The translations under genes and the position numbers were made by a program. Source: Magnetococcales bacterium (GTDB lineage: Bacteria; Pseudomonadota; Magnetococcia; Magnetococcales; Magnetaquicoccaceae). From it: a stretch of 53,972 nt of DNA. The stretch covers positions 1-53,972 of the forward strand of contig JADFWP010000015.1 in NCBI GenBank assembly GCA_015234115.1, in the 5' to 3' direction. Below, one piece after another: positions 45,292 through 53,972 of the stretch (positions are counted from its first letter, which is position 1; the number at the start of each line of letters is the position of its first letter). The notes under the pieces are model-generated. The model saw nothing but the letters and a program-made list of their open reading frames with translations. It had not been told where the DNA came from and ran no database searches.

Positions 45292-45527
45292 GAGGATTCC
45301 TCCGAAATCACCACCCAGCATTTATCCTTGCTTACCGGTGGGCACTCACGAATACGCGCCACATCGCCAATTTTCAGACGATTTTCCGGATCATGCGCCT
45401 TGTACTTCTTGGAACGCTTAATGATTTTGCCGTACAGTTCATGTCGCACATTCCGTTCGACTTTCACCACAACGGTCTTGTCCATCTTGTCGCTTACCAC
45501 GACGCCCTGCATGATGCGTTGCGCCAT
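45288..45527 (-). CDS. rpsQ: 30S ribosomal protein S17
   Basis: The protein has 79 residues. [18 protein letters not shown] and the conserved [13 protein letters not shown] are visible. Two bases after the rpmC stop; coupled to rplN. Confidence 0.97.
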   Translation of the reverse strand: MAQRIMQGVVVSDKMDKTVVVKVERNVRHELYGKIIKRSKKYKAHDPENRLKIGDVARIRECPPVSKDKCWVVISEESS

Positions 45528-45529
45528 GA

Positions 45530-45748
45530 CTAGGTCTCCTTGCCAACCGCATTTTGTTTCAAGGCGCGTTCGCCAACAATCGTGTAGATTCGGGCGATCT
45601 CTTTACGTACCTTGCGAATTCTCGCCGTATTTTCCAGTTGCGCTGTCGCAAGCTGAAAGCGCAAATTGAATGCTTCCTGATAAAGCGCTTTCAGCTTTTC
45701 GCCGACTTGCGCATCTGAAAGCGCTCGTATTTCAGCTGCCTTCTTCAC
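45530..45748 (-). CDS. rpmC: 50S ribosomal protein L29
   Basis: The protein has 72 residues if it starts at GTG 45748, which overlaps the rplP stop (GTGA) and follows GGAGG by five bases; a TTG four codons earlier would overlap that site. Core: [28 protein letters not shown] in two parts. L29 lies at the tunnel exit and binds trigger factor and SRP. Confidence 0.95.
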   Translation of the reverse strand: MKKAAEIRALSDAQVGEKLKALYQEAFNLRFQLATAQLENTARIRKVRKEIARIYTIVGERALKQNAVGKET

Positions 45749-46164
45749 GCCTTCCTCCAATTATGGACAAACTTGGTTGGAATGGGCAGTTTGGCACCGG
45801 CCAAAGCCATGGCCTGGCGTGCAATCTCTTCCGAGACCCCTTCCATTTCATACAGAATGCGACCGGGTTTAACACGGCCCATCCAAAATTCTGGATTACC
45901 TTTACCTTTTCCTTGACGCACTTCAGCCGGTTTCTTGGAGACTGGCACATCCGGGAAAAGACGAATCCAAATACGTCCGCCACGTTTGATGTGACGGGTC
46001 ATGGCGCGGCGAGCAGCTTCGATTTGTCTGGCCGTGATACGTCCGGCCTCCATGGCCTTCAGTCCATATTGGCCAAAGTTCAATTCCGAACAGCTACCCG
46101 CAATGCCATGAATACGCCCTTTATGGGCTTTGCGGAATTTGGTCTTTTTGGGTTGCAAAAGCAT
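45745..46164 (-). CDS. rplP: 50S ribosomal protein L16
   Basis: The protein has 139 residues. [20 protein letters not shown] and [21 protein letters not shown]-like segment [17 protein letters not shown] mark L16. It lies near the peptidyl-transferase centre. Confidence 0.97.
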   Translation of the reverse strand: MLLQPKKTKFRKAHKGRIHGIAGSCSELNFGQYGLKAMEAGRITARQIEAARRAMTRHIKRGGRIWIRLFPDVPVSKKPAEVRQGKGKGNPEFWMGRVKPGRILYEMEGVSEEIARQAMALAGAKLPIPTKFVHNWRKA

Positions 46165-46176
46165 GACAAAGAATCC

Positions 46177-46821
46177 TTACGGCCTCCTGATTTCCCTGTC
46201 GATGATCTCGCCCTTGAACACCCAAACCTTGACGCCGATCACGCCATAGGTGGTGTTGGCATCAGCGAAGCCGAATTCAATGTCCGCACGCAAAGTGTGC
46301 AACGGAACTCTACCTTCACGATACCATTCGGTACGGGCAATTTCACCACCGCCCAAACGGCCAGAGCAGTTGATACGAATTCCCAGTGCACCAAGACGCA
46401 TGGCTGAAGTCACAGCGCGCTTCATGGCACGTCTGAAAGCCACACGGCGTACCAGTTGCTGGGCTACATTCTCGGCAATCAACTGCGCTTCCGCCTCAGG
46501 CTTGCGAACTTCAACGATATTCAGTGCCACCTCAGTATTGGCTACTTTGGCGATATCGTTTTTCAGCTTCTCAATATCCGCACCTTTCTTGCCGATGATA
46601 ATACCCGGCCGTGCTGTGTGAATATTGATACGTGCCTTTTTCGCAGGACGCTCAATGATGATCTTCGATACACTGGCATGTTCCAGACGCTTCTTGATCC
46701 ACTCACGCAGCTTGATATCCTCAAGCAACAAAGTGGCAAACGCTTTATCCGCATACCAGCGCGTGTCCCAGGTCTTGGTAATACCAAGACGAAATCCAGT
46801 TGGATGTACCTTTTGACCCAT
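46177..46821 (-). CDS. rpsC: 30S ribosomal protein S3
   Basis: The protein has 214 residues. [20 protein letters not shown], the KH motif [19 protein letters not shown] and the C-terminal [26 protein letters not shown] region in order. It lines the mRNA entry. Confidence 0.97.
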   Translation of the reverse strand: MGQKVHPTGFRLGITKTWDTRWYADKAFATLLLEDIKLREWIKKRLEHASVSKIIIERPAKKARINIHTARPGIIIGKKGADIEKLKNDIAKVANTEVALNIVEVRKPEAEAQLIAENVAQQLVRRVAFRRAMKRAVTSAMRLGALGIRINCSGRLGGGEIARTEWYREGRVPLHTLRADIEFGFADANTTYGVIGVKVWVFKGEIIDREIRRP

Positions 46822-46881
46822 TGAGTCGCTCTCCAGCTCTAGCTTAATGAGGATCCTTCGACCCGATTCGTCACGTCCGAA

Positions 46882-47220
46882 TTACTCGGCGGAACGCACG
46901 GTGATGGTGAGATGGCTCGTTCGCTTAATAAGCCGACCGGCCCGGCCTCTGGCACGAGGCCGAAACCGTTTCATCACCAATCCTTGATCGACACTTGCCT
47001 GAAAAACGATCAAAGTGTCAACATCCAATCCATAATTGTTCTCGGCATTGGCGATCGCTGATTTGAGCGTTTCTCTGACAGAGTTCGCCACACGCTTCTT
47101 GGAAAATTCCAACGTGCGCAGTGCGTGCTCCACTCGATGTCCGCGAATCTGATCCACAACCAGTCTAACCTTTGTCGGAGAGACCGGGAGATTCCTCAAT
47201 CTGGCTACTGCTTCCATCAT
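46882..47220 (-). CDS. rplV: 50S ribosomal protein L22
   Basis: The protein has 112 residues; two ATG codons in tandem (47220, 47217) are possible, the second having better spacing to AGAGGA. Conserved PTKVRLVVDQIRG, KSAIANAENNYGLD and RFRPRARGRAGRLIKRTSH. Its loop lines the exit tunnel. Confidence 0.97.
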   Translation of the reverse strand: MMEAVARLRNLPVSPTKVRLVVDQIRGHRVEHALRTLEFSKKRVANSVRETLKSAIANAENNYGLDVDTLIVFQASVDQGLVMKRFRPRARGRAGRLIKRTSHLTITVRSAE

Positions 47221-47232
47221 CCGGTCCTCTTG

Positions 47233-47511
47233 CTATTTCCGGTTGGATTTCTTGTCCCCGCCATGACCATGAAAGGTGCGGGTAGCAGAAAATTCACCAA
47301 GTTTGTGGCCCACCATATTTTCGGTCACCAGGACCGGAATAAATTTGCGTCCATTATGAACGCCAAAGGTGTAGCCCACGAATTCCGGAATGATCGTCGA
47401 TCTTCTCGACCAGGTTTTGATCAGTTCCTTGCGTCCAATATCGCGCAGCTTCTCCACCTTTTGGAGAAGATATCCATCGAAGAATGGACCTTTTTTTATG
47501 GATCGTGCCAT
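47233..47511 (-). CDS. rpsS: 30S ribosomal protein S19
   Basis: The protein has 92 residues. [40 protein letters not shown] and [18 protein letters not shown] are typical. Confidence 0.97.
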   Translation of the reverse strand: MARSIKKGPFFDGYLLQKVEKLRDIGRKELIKTWSRRSTIIPEFVGYTFGVHNGRKFIPVLVTENMVGHKLGEFSATRTFHGHGGDKKSNRK

Positions 47512-47599
47512 GCTAATCCTCTTGCACCCGTTCTGGCATAGACTTAGGCATCATGCCCGGTTGCTTACCTGTTGCGTTACAATGATGCCATCCAAATGC

Positions 47600-48439
47600 C
47601 TACTTGCGATCGCCCGTTTCACGACGCCGCATGATCAGCCTATTGGTGGACTTCACCGGATCGCGGGTTTTCTTGCCCTTGGTCGGGACACCCCATGGGG
47701 TCACAGGATGTCGACCACCCGAAGTCCGACCTTCACCACCACCATGCGGGTGGTCAACCGGGTTCATGGCCACACCACGAACAGAAGGTCTCTTGCCCAT
47801 CCAACGGGAACGTCCCGCTTTTCCCAATTTGATGTTGCCATGGTCCGGATTGGAGACCTGCCCAATCGTGGCCATGCAATCCAACAATACCAACCGCATC
47901 TCACCCGATGGAAGCTTGAGTTGTGCGTACTTCCCTTCCTTGCCCATCAGTTGCACATAATTACCAGCAGAGCGAGCCAATTGCCCACCTTTGGCCGGTT
48001 TAAGCTCGACATTATGCACAACCGATCCAAGCGGAATCACCCGCAACGGCATGGCATTTCCAGGTTTGACCTCGACAGACGCTCCAGAAAGCACCTGATC
48101 CCCGGCGGCCAAACGTTGAGGAGCCAGTATATACCGTTTTTCTCCATCTGCATAGTGCAGCAGTGCAATAAATGCAGTCCGATTTGGATCATATTCAATA
48201 CGTTCAACTTTGGCCGGAATGTCATGCTTGTCGCGTTTGAAATCAACAATCCGATACCGCTGCTTGTGACCACCACCCTGATGACGGATGGTCATCCGGC
48301 CATAACTGTTACGCCCGCCAGAGGAGTTCAGTCCAACCGTCAAACTCGACTCAGGCTCTCCACGATACAAAGCGCTACGGTCCACACTAATCTGGGTCCG
48401 CTTTCCATTGGATGTGGGATTATAATATTTCAGTGCCAT
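47600..48439 (-). CDS. rplB: 50S ribosomal protein L2
   Basis: The protein has 279 residues, normal. [42 protein letters not shown] (two parts) and [20 protein letters not shown] with the catalytic-site histidines. It is a core protein of peptidyl transferase assembly. Confidence 0.98.
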   Translation of the reverse strand: MALKYYNPTSNGKRTQISVDRSALYRGEPESSLTVGLNSSGGRNSYGRMTIRHQGGGHKQRYRIVDFKRDKHDIPAKVERIEYDPNRTAFIALLHYADGEKRYILAPQRLAAGDQVLSGASVEVKPGNAMPLRVIPLGSVVHNVELKPAKGGQLARSAGNYVQLMGKEGKYAQLKLPSGEMRLVLLDCMATIGQVSNPDHGNIKLGKAGRSRWMGKRPSVRGVAMNPVDHPHGGGEGRTSGGRHPVTPWGVPTKGKKTRDPVKSTNRLIMRRRETGDRK

Positions 48440-48473
48440 GTTTGCGCTCCGTGCGTGGAGTTCTCACTTCCTG

Positions 48474-48773
48474 TCAGGACTTGGCAAAAAAATCAATGGA
48501 TTGGCCTTGCTCAAGGCGAACAATCGCCTTTTTCCATTGACTTCTCTGTCCCTGATTGCGGCCAACCCGCTTTATTTTGCCGACCACATTCAGGGTTTGA
48601 ATCGTCTTGACCTGAACATTGAACAGTTTCTCTACCGCAGCCTTGATCTGGGGTTTGTTGGCCCAGGTCGCCACGCGAAAAACCATTTGATTGGCCTGCT
48701 CCTGGCACATGGTGGACTTTTCGGTAATCCGTGGTGCATCCAGGACTTGAAACAATGTGTATGGGCCACTCAT
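48474..48773 (-). CDS. rplW: 50S ribosomal protein L23
   Basis: The protein has 99 residues. APRITEKSTM, FRVATWANKPQIKAAVEKLF and the basic loop KIKRVGRNQGQRSQWKKAIV are typical. The start overlaps the rplD stop by four bases. Confidence 0.97.
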   Translation of the reverse strand: MSGPYTLFQVLDAPRITEKSTMCQEQANQMVFRVATWANKPQIKAAVEKLFNVQVKTIQTLNVVGKIKRVGRNQGQRSQWKKAIVRLEQGQSIDFFAKS

Positions 48774-49447
48774 GCTTGGCTTCCTTCTGTCTGATCGCTC
48801 TCAGATGTTCTGGCCCCGGCAGCCCTGGCCATTCTCTCTTCCAACTTTTGCAACGCTGCTTCGGTAACAATCAGTTTTTCGTGTACCAGGAGATCATACA
48901 CATTCACGCCTTCCACACGAATCACATCCACATTGGGTAGATTACGTGCAGACAGTTCAATTTGGCTATTGCTCTCCGGCAACACAATCAGTACCGAATT
49001 GGCTGCATTCAATCCATTCAAAATCCCAAGCAAGGCTTTGGTCTTGATCTCTGTCAGGCCAAAATCCTTGAGAATGATCAGCTCACCTGCTTCACGCTTT
49101 GCAGACAACGCACAACGCAATCCAAGCGCCCGCTCCTTCTTGGTCATTTTGACCGAATAGTCACGGGGATGTGGACCAAAAACCACGCCACCGGTCCGGT
49201 ACTGCGGCGCACGAATGGTGCCTTGGCGCGCATTACCTGTTCCCTTTTGGCGGTAGGGCTTGTGTCCACCACCGCGTACCTCACCTCTGCGCTTGGTCGA
49301 AGCGGTACCCAAACGACGTTTGGCCAATTGGTAATGGACCACACGGTTGAGCAGGTCCCCTCGGACATCCGCACCAAAGACAAGGCTACTCAGGTTGACA
49401 GTATGCGACGTTTGATTGGCCGCATCGATTACAGGAAACTCAATCAT
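48770..49447 (-). CDS. rplD: 50S ribosomal protein L4
   Basis: The protein has 225 residues from ATG 49447 ([12 protein letters not shown]), which matches the usual L4 start; an ATG eight codons up overlaps the rplC stop (ATGA) but its AGGA is too close. Conserved [24 protein letters not shown] in parts and [27 protein letters not shown]4 represses the S10 operon in gammaproteobacteria; no leader structure was recognised. The tail is extended ([14 protein letters not shown]). Confidence 0.95.
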   Translation of the reverse strand: MIEFPVIDAANQTSHTVNLSSLVFGADVRGDLLNRVVHYQLAKRRLGTASTKRRGEVRGGGHKPYRQKGTGNARQGTIRAPQYRTGGVVFGPHPRDYSVKMTKKERALGLRCALSAKREAGELIILKDFGLTEIKTKALLGILNGLNAANSVLIVLPESNSQIELSARNLPNVDVIRVEGVNVYDLLVHEKLIVTEAALQKLEERMARAAGARTSESDQTEGSQA

Positions 49448-49467
49448 CTCATCAGATCCCAAACGGG

Positions 49468-50109
49468 TCATTTCCTGGCCGGTTTGACGGCATCCCGGAT
49501 ATAAACAACAGATCCCTTGGAACCAGGTACGCTGCCTTTCAGCACCAACAAATTGCGTTCCAGGTCCACGGAGGCCACGGTCAAGCCCATGACTGTCACA
49601 TTGACATCACCCATGTGACCAGCCATTTTTTTGTTCTTAAACACCCGTCCCGGAGTCTGACATTGACCAATGGATCCGGGAGAACGATGGGTCAGATGGG
49701 CACCATGACTGGCACGGCCACCGCGAAATCCCCACCGCTTCATGCCACCAGCAAAACCTTTACCCACACTGCGCCCTGTGACATCCACCTGCGCCCCCGC
49801 CGCAAAGACAGAGAGATCCAGGCTGTCACCGGTCTGATATGCTTCTGGTTCCGAGACACGGAACTCCTTGAGCATCCGTTGCGGTGGGACATTGGCCTTG
49901 GCAAAAACACCTCGGACCGGTTTCGCTACGCGTGACGGTTTGGCATCTTCGAAGCCGAGCTGTACGGCATCATAGCCATCCACATCACTCTTTTTGATAC
50001 CAACGATTGGGCAAGGTCCGACTTTCAACAGCGTGACTGCCACGCTCTTGCCATCCGTTGTAAAGATTCTGCTCATTCCGAGCTTACGTCCAATCAATCC
50101 CGCGCGCAT
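49468..50109 (-). CDS. rplC: 50S ribosomal protein L3
   Basis: The protein has 213 residues from ATG 50109 (MRAGLIGRKLGMSRIF), nine bases after AGGA. Conserved GKGFAGGMKRWGFRGGRASHG and GSIGQCQTPGRVFKNKKMAGHMG. An early assembly protein of the large subunit. Confidence 0.97.
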   Translation of the reverse strand: MRAGLIGRKLGMSRIFTTDGKSVAVTLLKVGPCPIVGIKKSDVDGYDAVQLGFEDAKPSRVAKPVRGVFAKANVPPQRMLKEFRVSEPEAYQTGDSLDLSVFAAGAQVDVTGRSVGKGFAGGMKRWGFRGGRASHGAHLTHRSPGSIGQCQTPGRVFKNKKMAGHMGDVNVTVMGLTVASVDLERNLLVLKGSVPGSKGSVVYIRDAVKPARK

Positions 50110-50142
50110 CTTGCACCATCCTTTCCTTGACAACCACGCCGT

Positions 50143-50451
50143 CTAGAGTTTGATCTCGACGTTAACGCCGGCTGCCAGATCCAGTTTCATCAAGGCGTCC
50201 ACGGTCTGAGGCGTCGGATTAATGATATCGATGACCCGTTTATGGGTACGAATCTCAAACTGCTCACGCGATTTCTTGTCCACATGCGGAGAGCGCAACA
50301 CCGTATATCGACTGATTCGCGTTGGCAACGGAATCGGTCCACGGATTTCAGCGCCAGTCCGACGTGCGGTCTGAACGATCTCGCCTGTTGATTGATCCAG
50401 TATCCGATGGTCAAACGCTTTCAATCGGATTCGTATCTTTTGATTATCCAT
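50143..50451 (-). CDS. rpsJ: 30S ribosomal protein S10
   Basis: The protein has 102 residues from ATG 50451 ([20 protein letters not shown]). [29 protein letters not shown] in parts is the S10 signature. It also serves as NusE in antitermination. Only 49 bases follow tuf, so no separate S10 leader of the E. coli type is present. Confidence 0.97.
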   Translation of the reverse strand: MDNQKIRIRLKAFDHRILDQSTGEIVQTARRTGAEIRGPIPLPTRISRYTVLRSPHVDKKSREQFEIRTHKRVIDIINPTPQTVDALMKLDLAAGVNVEIKL

Positions 50452-50500
50452 TACCCATTCACCCAACGCCTTCCAGACGCCGCTCCCATACAGGCCATCG

Positions 50501-51694
50501 TCACAACGTGATTTCCGACACGACGCCAGCACCCACGGTCCGACCACCCTCACGGATGGCGAAACGCAATCCCTTTTCCATGGCGATCGGGGCAATCAAA
50601 TCCACTTCCATGGAGATGTTGTCACCCGGCATCACCATCTCTACCCCCTCAGGCAATTTCAGCACACCAGTCACATCTGTGGTACGGAAATAAAACTGCG
50701 GGCGATAGTTGGAGAAGAACGGTGTATGACGACCGCCCTCTTCCTTGGACAAAATATAGCACTCTGCCTTGAACTTGGTGTGCGGTGTGATCGAGTTCGG
50801 CTTTGCCAACACCTGACCACGTTGCACATCTTCGCGTTTGATACCACGCAGCAGCACACCGATATTATCACCCGCCTGCCCTTGATCGAGCAGTTTGCGG
50901 AACATTTCAACCCCTGTGCAGACCGAGTTGGTGACGCTCTTCTTGATGCCCACGATCTGGACATTCTCACCCACCCGGACGATACCACGCTCCACCCGCC
51001 CGGTCACCACAGTACCACGACCAGAAATGGTGAAAACATCTTCGATCGGCATCAGGAAAGCACCATCCAAGGGACGCTCGGGCTGTGGAATGTAAGCATC
51101 CACGGCATCCATCAGCTTCTGAATGGCACCCGAACCGATCGGTCCGGTATCACCTTCCATGGCTTTCAGGGCAGAACCGATCACGATCGGAATTTCATCG
51201 CCCGGGAAGTCATAGGAAGAGAGCAACTCACGAACTTCCAACTCCACCAGTTCCAGCAACTCCGGGTCATCCACCTGGTCGGCTTTGTTCATGAAGACCA
51301 CCAGAGAAGGCACACCCACCTGACGCGCAAGCAGGATATGCTCACGGGTCTGAGGCATGGGACCATCGGCTGCCGACACCACCAGGATCGCGCCATCCAT
51401 CTGCGCGGCACCAGTGATCATGTTCTTGATATAGTCCGCATGGCCAGGGCAGTCCACATGAGCATAGTGACGCTGATCCGTCTCGTACTCAACGTGAGCG
51501 GTCGAAATCGTGATACCACGAGCCCGCTCCTCGGGAGCTGCATCGATCTGGTCATAGGCCTTGAATTCAGCCAAGCCTTTGGTGGCCAGATGTTTGGTGA
51601 TCGCTGCCGTCAGGGTCGTTTTTCCATGATCGACGTGACCAATGGTTCCAATATTGACGTGCGGTTTGTTTCTTTGAAATTTCGCCTTGGCCAT
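50501..51694 (-). CDS. tuf: Elongation factor Tu
   Basis: The protein has 397 residues. G1 [10 protein letters not shown], Dxx[32 protein letters not shown] and the end VGAGVVSEI mark EF-Tu. It delivers aminoacyl-tRNA to the A site with GTP. It starts 12 bases after the fusA stop. Confidence 0.98.
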   Translation of the reverse strand: MAKAKFQRNKPHVNIGTIGHVDHGKTTLTAAITKHLATKGLAEFKAYDQIDAAPEERARGITISTAHVEYETDQRHYAHVDCPGHADYIKNMITGAAQMDGAILVVSAADGPMPQTREHILLARQVGVPSLVVFMNKADQVDDPELLELVELEVRELLSSYDFPGDEIPIVIGSALKAMEGDTGPIGSGAIQKLMDAVDAYIPQPERPLDGAFLMPIEDVFTISGRGTVVTGRVERGIVRVGENVQIVGIKKSVTNSVCTGVEMFRKLLDQGQAGDNIGVLLRGIKREDVQRGQVLAKPNSITPHTKFKAECYILSKEEGGRHTPFFSNYRPQFYFRTTDVTGVLKLPEGVEMVMPGDNISMEVDLIAPIAMEKGLRFAIREGGRTVGAGVVSEITL

Positions 51695-51706
51695 GTCTCT
51701 TTCCCC

Positions 51707-53788
51707 TTAGCCCTTGACTTTCGCCACGATCTCGTCGGCAACGCTCTTCGGCACCGGTTCGTAATGGTGAAACTGCATCGTGAATGTCGCCCGTCCCTGG
51801 GTCATGGACCGCAGATCTGTGGCGTACCCAAACATGTTCGCAAGCGGTGTCATGGCTTTCACCAACTGATTCCCGCCTACGGAATCCATACCATAAATCG
51901 TTCCACGTCGTGAGTTCAAGTCACCAATCACATCACCCATAAAGGACTCGGAGACTTCAACCTCAACCTCCATGATCGGCTCCAGAATCACCGGAGTTGC
52001 CTTGGCGCAACCCGCCTTGATGGACATGGAGGCAGCAATCTTGAAGGCCATTTCCGATGAGTCCACATCGTGATATGAACCATCATAGAGCGCAACCAAA
52101 ATATCCACCATGGGATAACCGGCCATGACTCCATTAAGCAGAGCCTCTTCCGCCCCTTTACCCACAGCGCCAATATATTCCTTGGGCACAATGCCGCCCT
52201 TGATTTCATCCACGAAAAGAAAACCAGCACCCGGTTCGCGCGGTTCAATGCGCAACCAGACATGACCGAACTGGCCACGACCACCCGATTGACGAACAAA
52301 CTTGCCTTCGGATTCAACGGTTTTGGTGATGGTCTCCCGGTAAGCCACCTGCGGCTTGCCGACGTTGGCCTCCACCTTGAACTCACGCATCATGCGATCC
52401 ACGAGAATTTCCAGATGCAACTCACCCATACCGGAAATAATCGTTTGATTCGTCTCATGGTCTGTCGCGACACGGAATGAAGGATCTTCCTGTGCCAACC
52501 GACCCAGTGCAATTCCCATCTTTTCCTGATCGGCCTTGGTTTTAGGCTCAATCGCGATGGAAATAACCGGTTCCGGGAAGGTCATTCTTTCCAGGATGAT
52601 CGGTTTTGCCGGATCACACAGCGTATCTCCGGTGGTGGTCATTTTCAGCCCGACCGCCGCAGCAATATCACCCGTCCGAACCTCTTTCACATCCTCACGC
52701 TTGTTGGCATGCATCAGCATGATGCGGCCAATGCGCTCTTTCTTGTCTTTGCCCGGATTCAAAATGTAAGACCCAGCCGTCAAAACCCCGGAGTAAACCC
52801 GGAAAAAGGTCAGGCTGCCCACAAAAGGATCCGACATGATCTTGAAGGCCAAGGCCGAGAAGGGAGCCGTATCCTTCGCTTCCCGACTGTCAGGAGTGGA
52901 ATCATCCAAGGATTTAACTCCCTGAACATCCGGCACATCCTCAGGCGAAGGAAAGAAGGCGACCACAGCATCCAACAAAGCCTGCACGCCCTTGTTCTTG
53001 AAAGCCGATCCACACATCACCGGGATAAAGGAACCGCGCACAACACCTTTGCGAATGCAACTGCGCAATTCGGCGTCGGTGATGGTATCCCCTTCCAGGT
53101 AACGCTCCATCAACTCATCATCTTCTTCCAGAGCGGTCTCAAGCAATTTCTCGCGATACTCGTTGACATCATTGACCATGTCCGCCGGGACTTCCCGGGT
53201 ATCGAAACGAGCACCGAGTGATTCGTCATCAAAGATGTATGCTTTCCGGGAAAGCAAATCCACCATGCCCCGGAAATTCTCTTCACTGCCAATTGGCAAT
53301 TGAATCGGAACCGCCTTGGCTTTCAGCCGGTCCTTGATCATGGCGACGACACGATAGAAGTCAGCCCCCATGCGATCCATTTTATTGATAAAGGCGACGC
53401 GAGGCACCCCGTAACGATCCGCCTGGCGCCACACGGTTTCGGATTGAGGCTGTACCCCACCTACCGAACAAAAAACCGCAACCGCGCCATCCAGAACACG
53501 CAGGGAACGCTCCACCTCAATGGTGAAATCCACATGACCAGGCGTATCAATGATGTTGATACGATGATCGCTCCAGAAGCAGGTCGTGGCCGCCGACGTG
53601 ATGGTGATGCCGCGCTCCTGCTCTTGCTCCATCCAGTCCATGGTCGCGGTTCCGTCATGCACTTCACCGAGCTTGTGCGAACGGCCGGTGTAATACAGAA
53701 TCCGCTCGGTCACGGTGGTTTTACCGGCATCGATGTGCGCCATGATGCCGATATTGCGCACGCGAGACAGTGGTATTTCCCTTGACAC
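51707..53788 (-). CDS. fusA: Elongation factor G
   Basis: The protein has 693 residues from GTG 53788 ([20 protein letters not shown]), six bases after AGGGGA; an ATG six codons earlier overlaps that site. G1 [43 protein letters not shown] and domain [18 protein letters not shown] are present. It translocates the ribosome with GTP. It belongs to the str operon (rpsG-fusA-tuf). Confidence 0.97.
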   Translation of the reverse strand: MSREIPLSRVRNIGIMAHIDAGKTTVTERILYYTGRSHKLGEVHDGTATMDWMEQEQERGITITSAATTCFWSDHRINIIDTPGHVDFTIEVERSLRVLDGAVAVFCSVGGVQPQSETVWRQADRYGVPRVAFINKMDRMGADFYRVVAMIKDRLKAKAVPIQLPIGSEENFRGMVDLLSRKAYIFDDESLGARFDTREVPADMVNDVNEYREKLLETALEEDDELMERYLEGDTITDAELRSCIRKGVVRGSFIPVMCGSAFKNKGVQALLDAVVAFFPSPEDVPDVQGVKSLDDSTPDSREAKDTAPFSALAFKIMSDPFVGSLTFFRVYSGVLTAGSYILNPGKDKKERIGRIMLMHANKREDVKEVRTGDIAAAVGLKMTTTGDTLCDPAKPIILERMTFPEPVISIAIEPKTKADQEKMGIALGRLAQEDPSFRVATDHETNQTIISGMGELHLEILVDRMMREFKVEANVGKPQVAYRETITKTVESEGKFVRQSGGRGQFGHVWLRIEPREPGAGFLFVDEIKGGIVPKEYIGAVGKGAEEALLNGVMAGYPMVDILVALYDGSYHDVDSSEMAFKIAASMSIKAGCAKATPVILEPIMEVEVEVSESFMGDVIGDLNSRRGTIYGMDSVGGNQLVKAMTPLANMFGYATDLRSMTQGRATFTMQFHHYEPVPKSVADEIVAKVKG

Positions 53789-53845
53789 GTCACATCCCCT
53801 GTACAAAGACCACGGAGGTGAATCGCTTCACCAATCCTGTTGGTG

Positions 53846-53972
<127 letters not shown>

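Overview
The window comes from a proteobacterium-like chromosome of moderately high GC. The ribosomal protein genes look proteobacterial. The accessory genes (a DUF4347 surface protein, an Rpn-type nuclease with GRQEG repeats, coiled-coil PD-(D/E)XK proteins, several PilZ, CheX and Mot proteins, many dispersed palindromes) would suit a motile, sensory-rich lineage such as the Magnetococcia. That placement is inference only: no rRNA gene is present and no magnetosome gene was recognised.

Layout. (1) 1-8164 holds a short DUF4347 protein cut off near a delta-60-like segment, a coiled-coil PD-(D/E)XK protein, an Rpn nuclease, PBP1A (mrcA) divergent from aroB, and a second coiled-coil PD-(D/E)XK paralogue. 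(2) 8165-11716 is a tight four-gene operon: SxtJ-like membrane protein, 49-residue DUF5989-type protein, O-carbamoyltransferase and an anchored SGNH hydrolase. (3) 11771-17512 has two large hybrid histidine kinases and a convergent CheX-like protein. (4) 17687-26163 is a surface-glycan locus with two GT4-type glycosyltransferases and a methyltransferase on the minus strand, divergent from a GT2, a GT-C-like membrane protein, a methyltransferase and a deacetylase-like protein. (5) 26387-30463 is a minus-strand motA-motB-pilZ-pilZ cluster. Its MotB lacks the proton-binding Asp and has a degenerate peptidoglycan-binding domain, and both PilZ proteins carry a long helical insert inside the PilZ fold. 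(6) 30590-36208 has mtnA and prmA, divergent from mfd. (7) 36454-53972 is one minus-strand run of the str, S10, spc and alpha operons: rpsG (partial), fusA, tuf, then rpsJ through rplQ, ending at a strong bidirectional terminator shared with mfd.

Two dispersed repeat families run through the accessory half. One is a G/C-rich palindrome built on TCTGGGGGA; one locus forms a perfect 51-bp inverted repeat. The other is an 80-125 bp GC-rich element in three copies. Both fall between genes. Compensatory changes between copies of the first show that its hairpin, not its sequence, is conserved.

The most unusual biology is the altered stator-like MotAB unit coupled to two PilZ (c-di-GMP type) proteins. 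Next are the SxtJ/DUF5989/carbamoyltransferase/SGNH operon, whose role outside saxitoxin synthesis is unclear, and the paired coiled-coil nuclease-fold proteins that share head and tail but differ in the repeat period of the coil.
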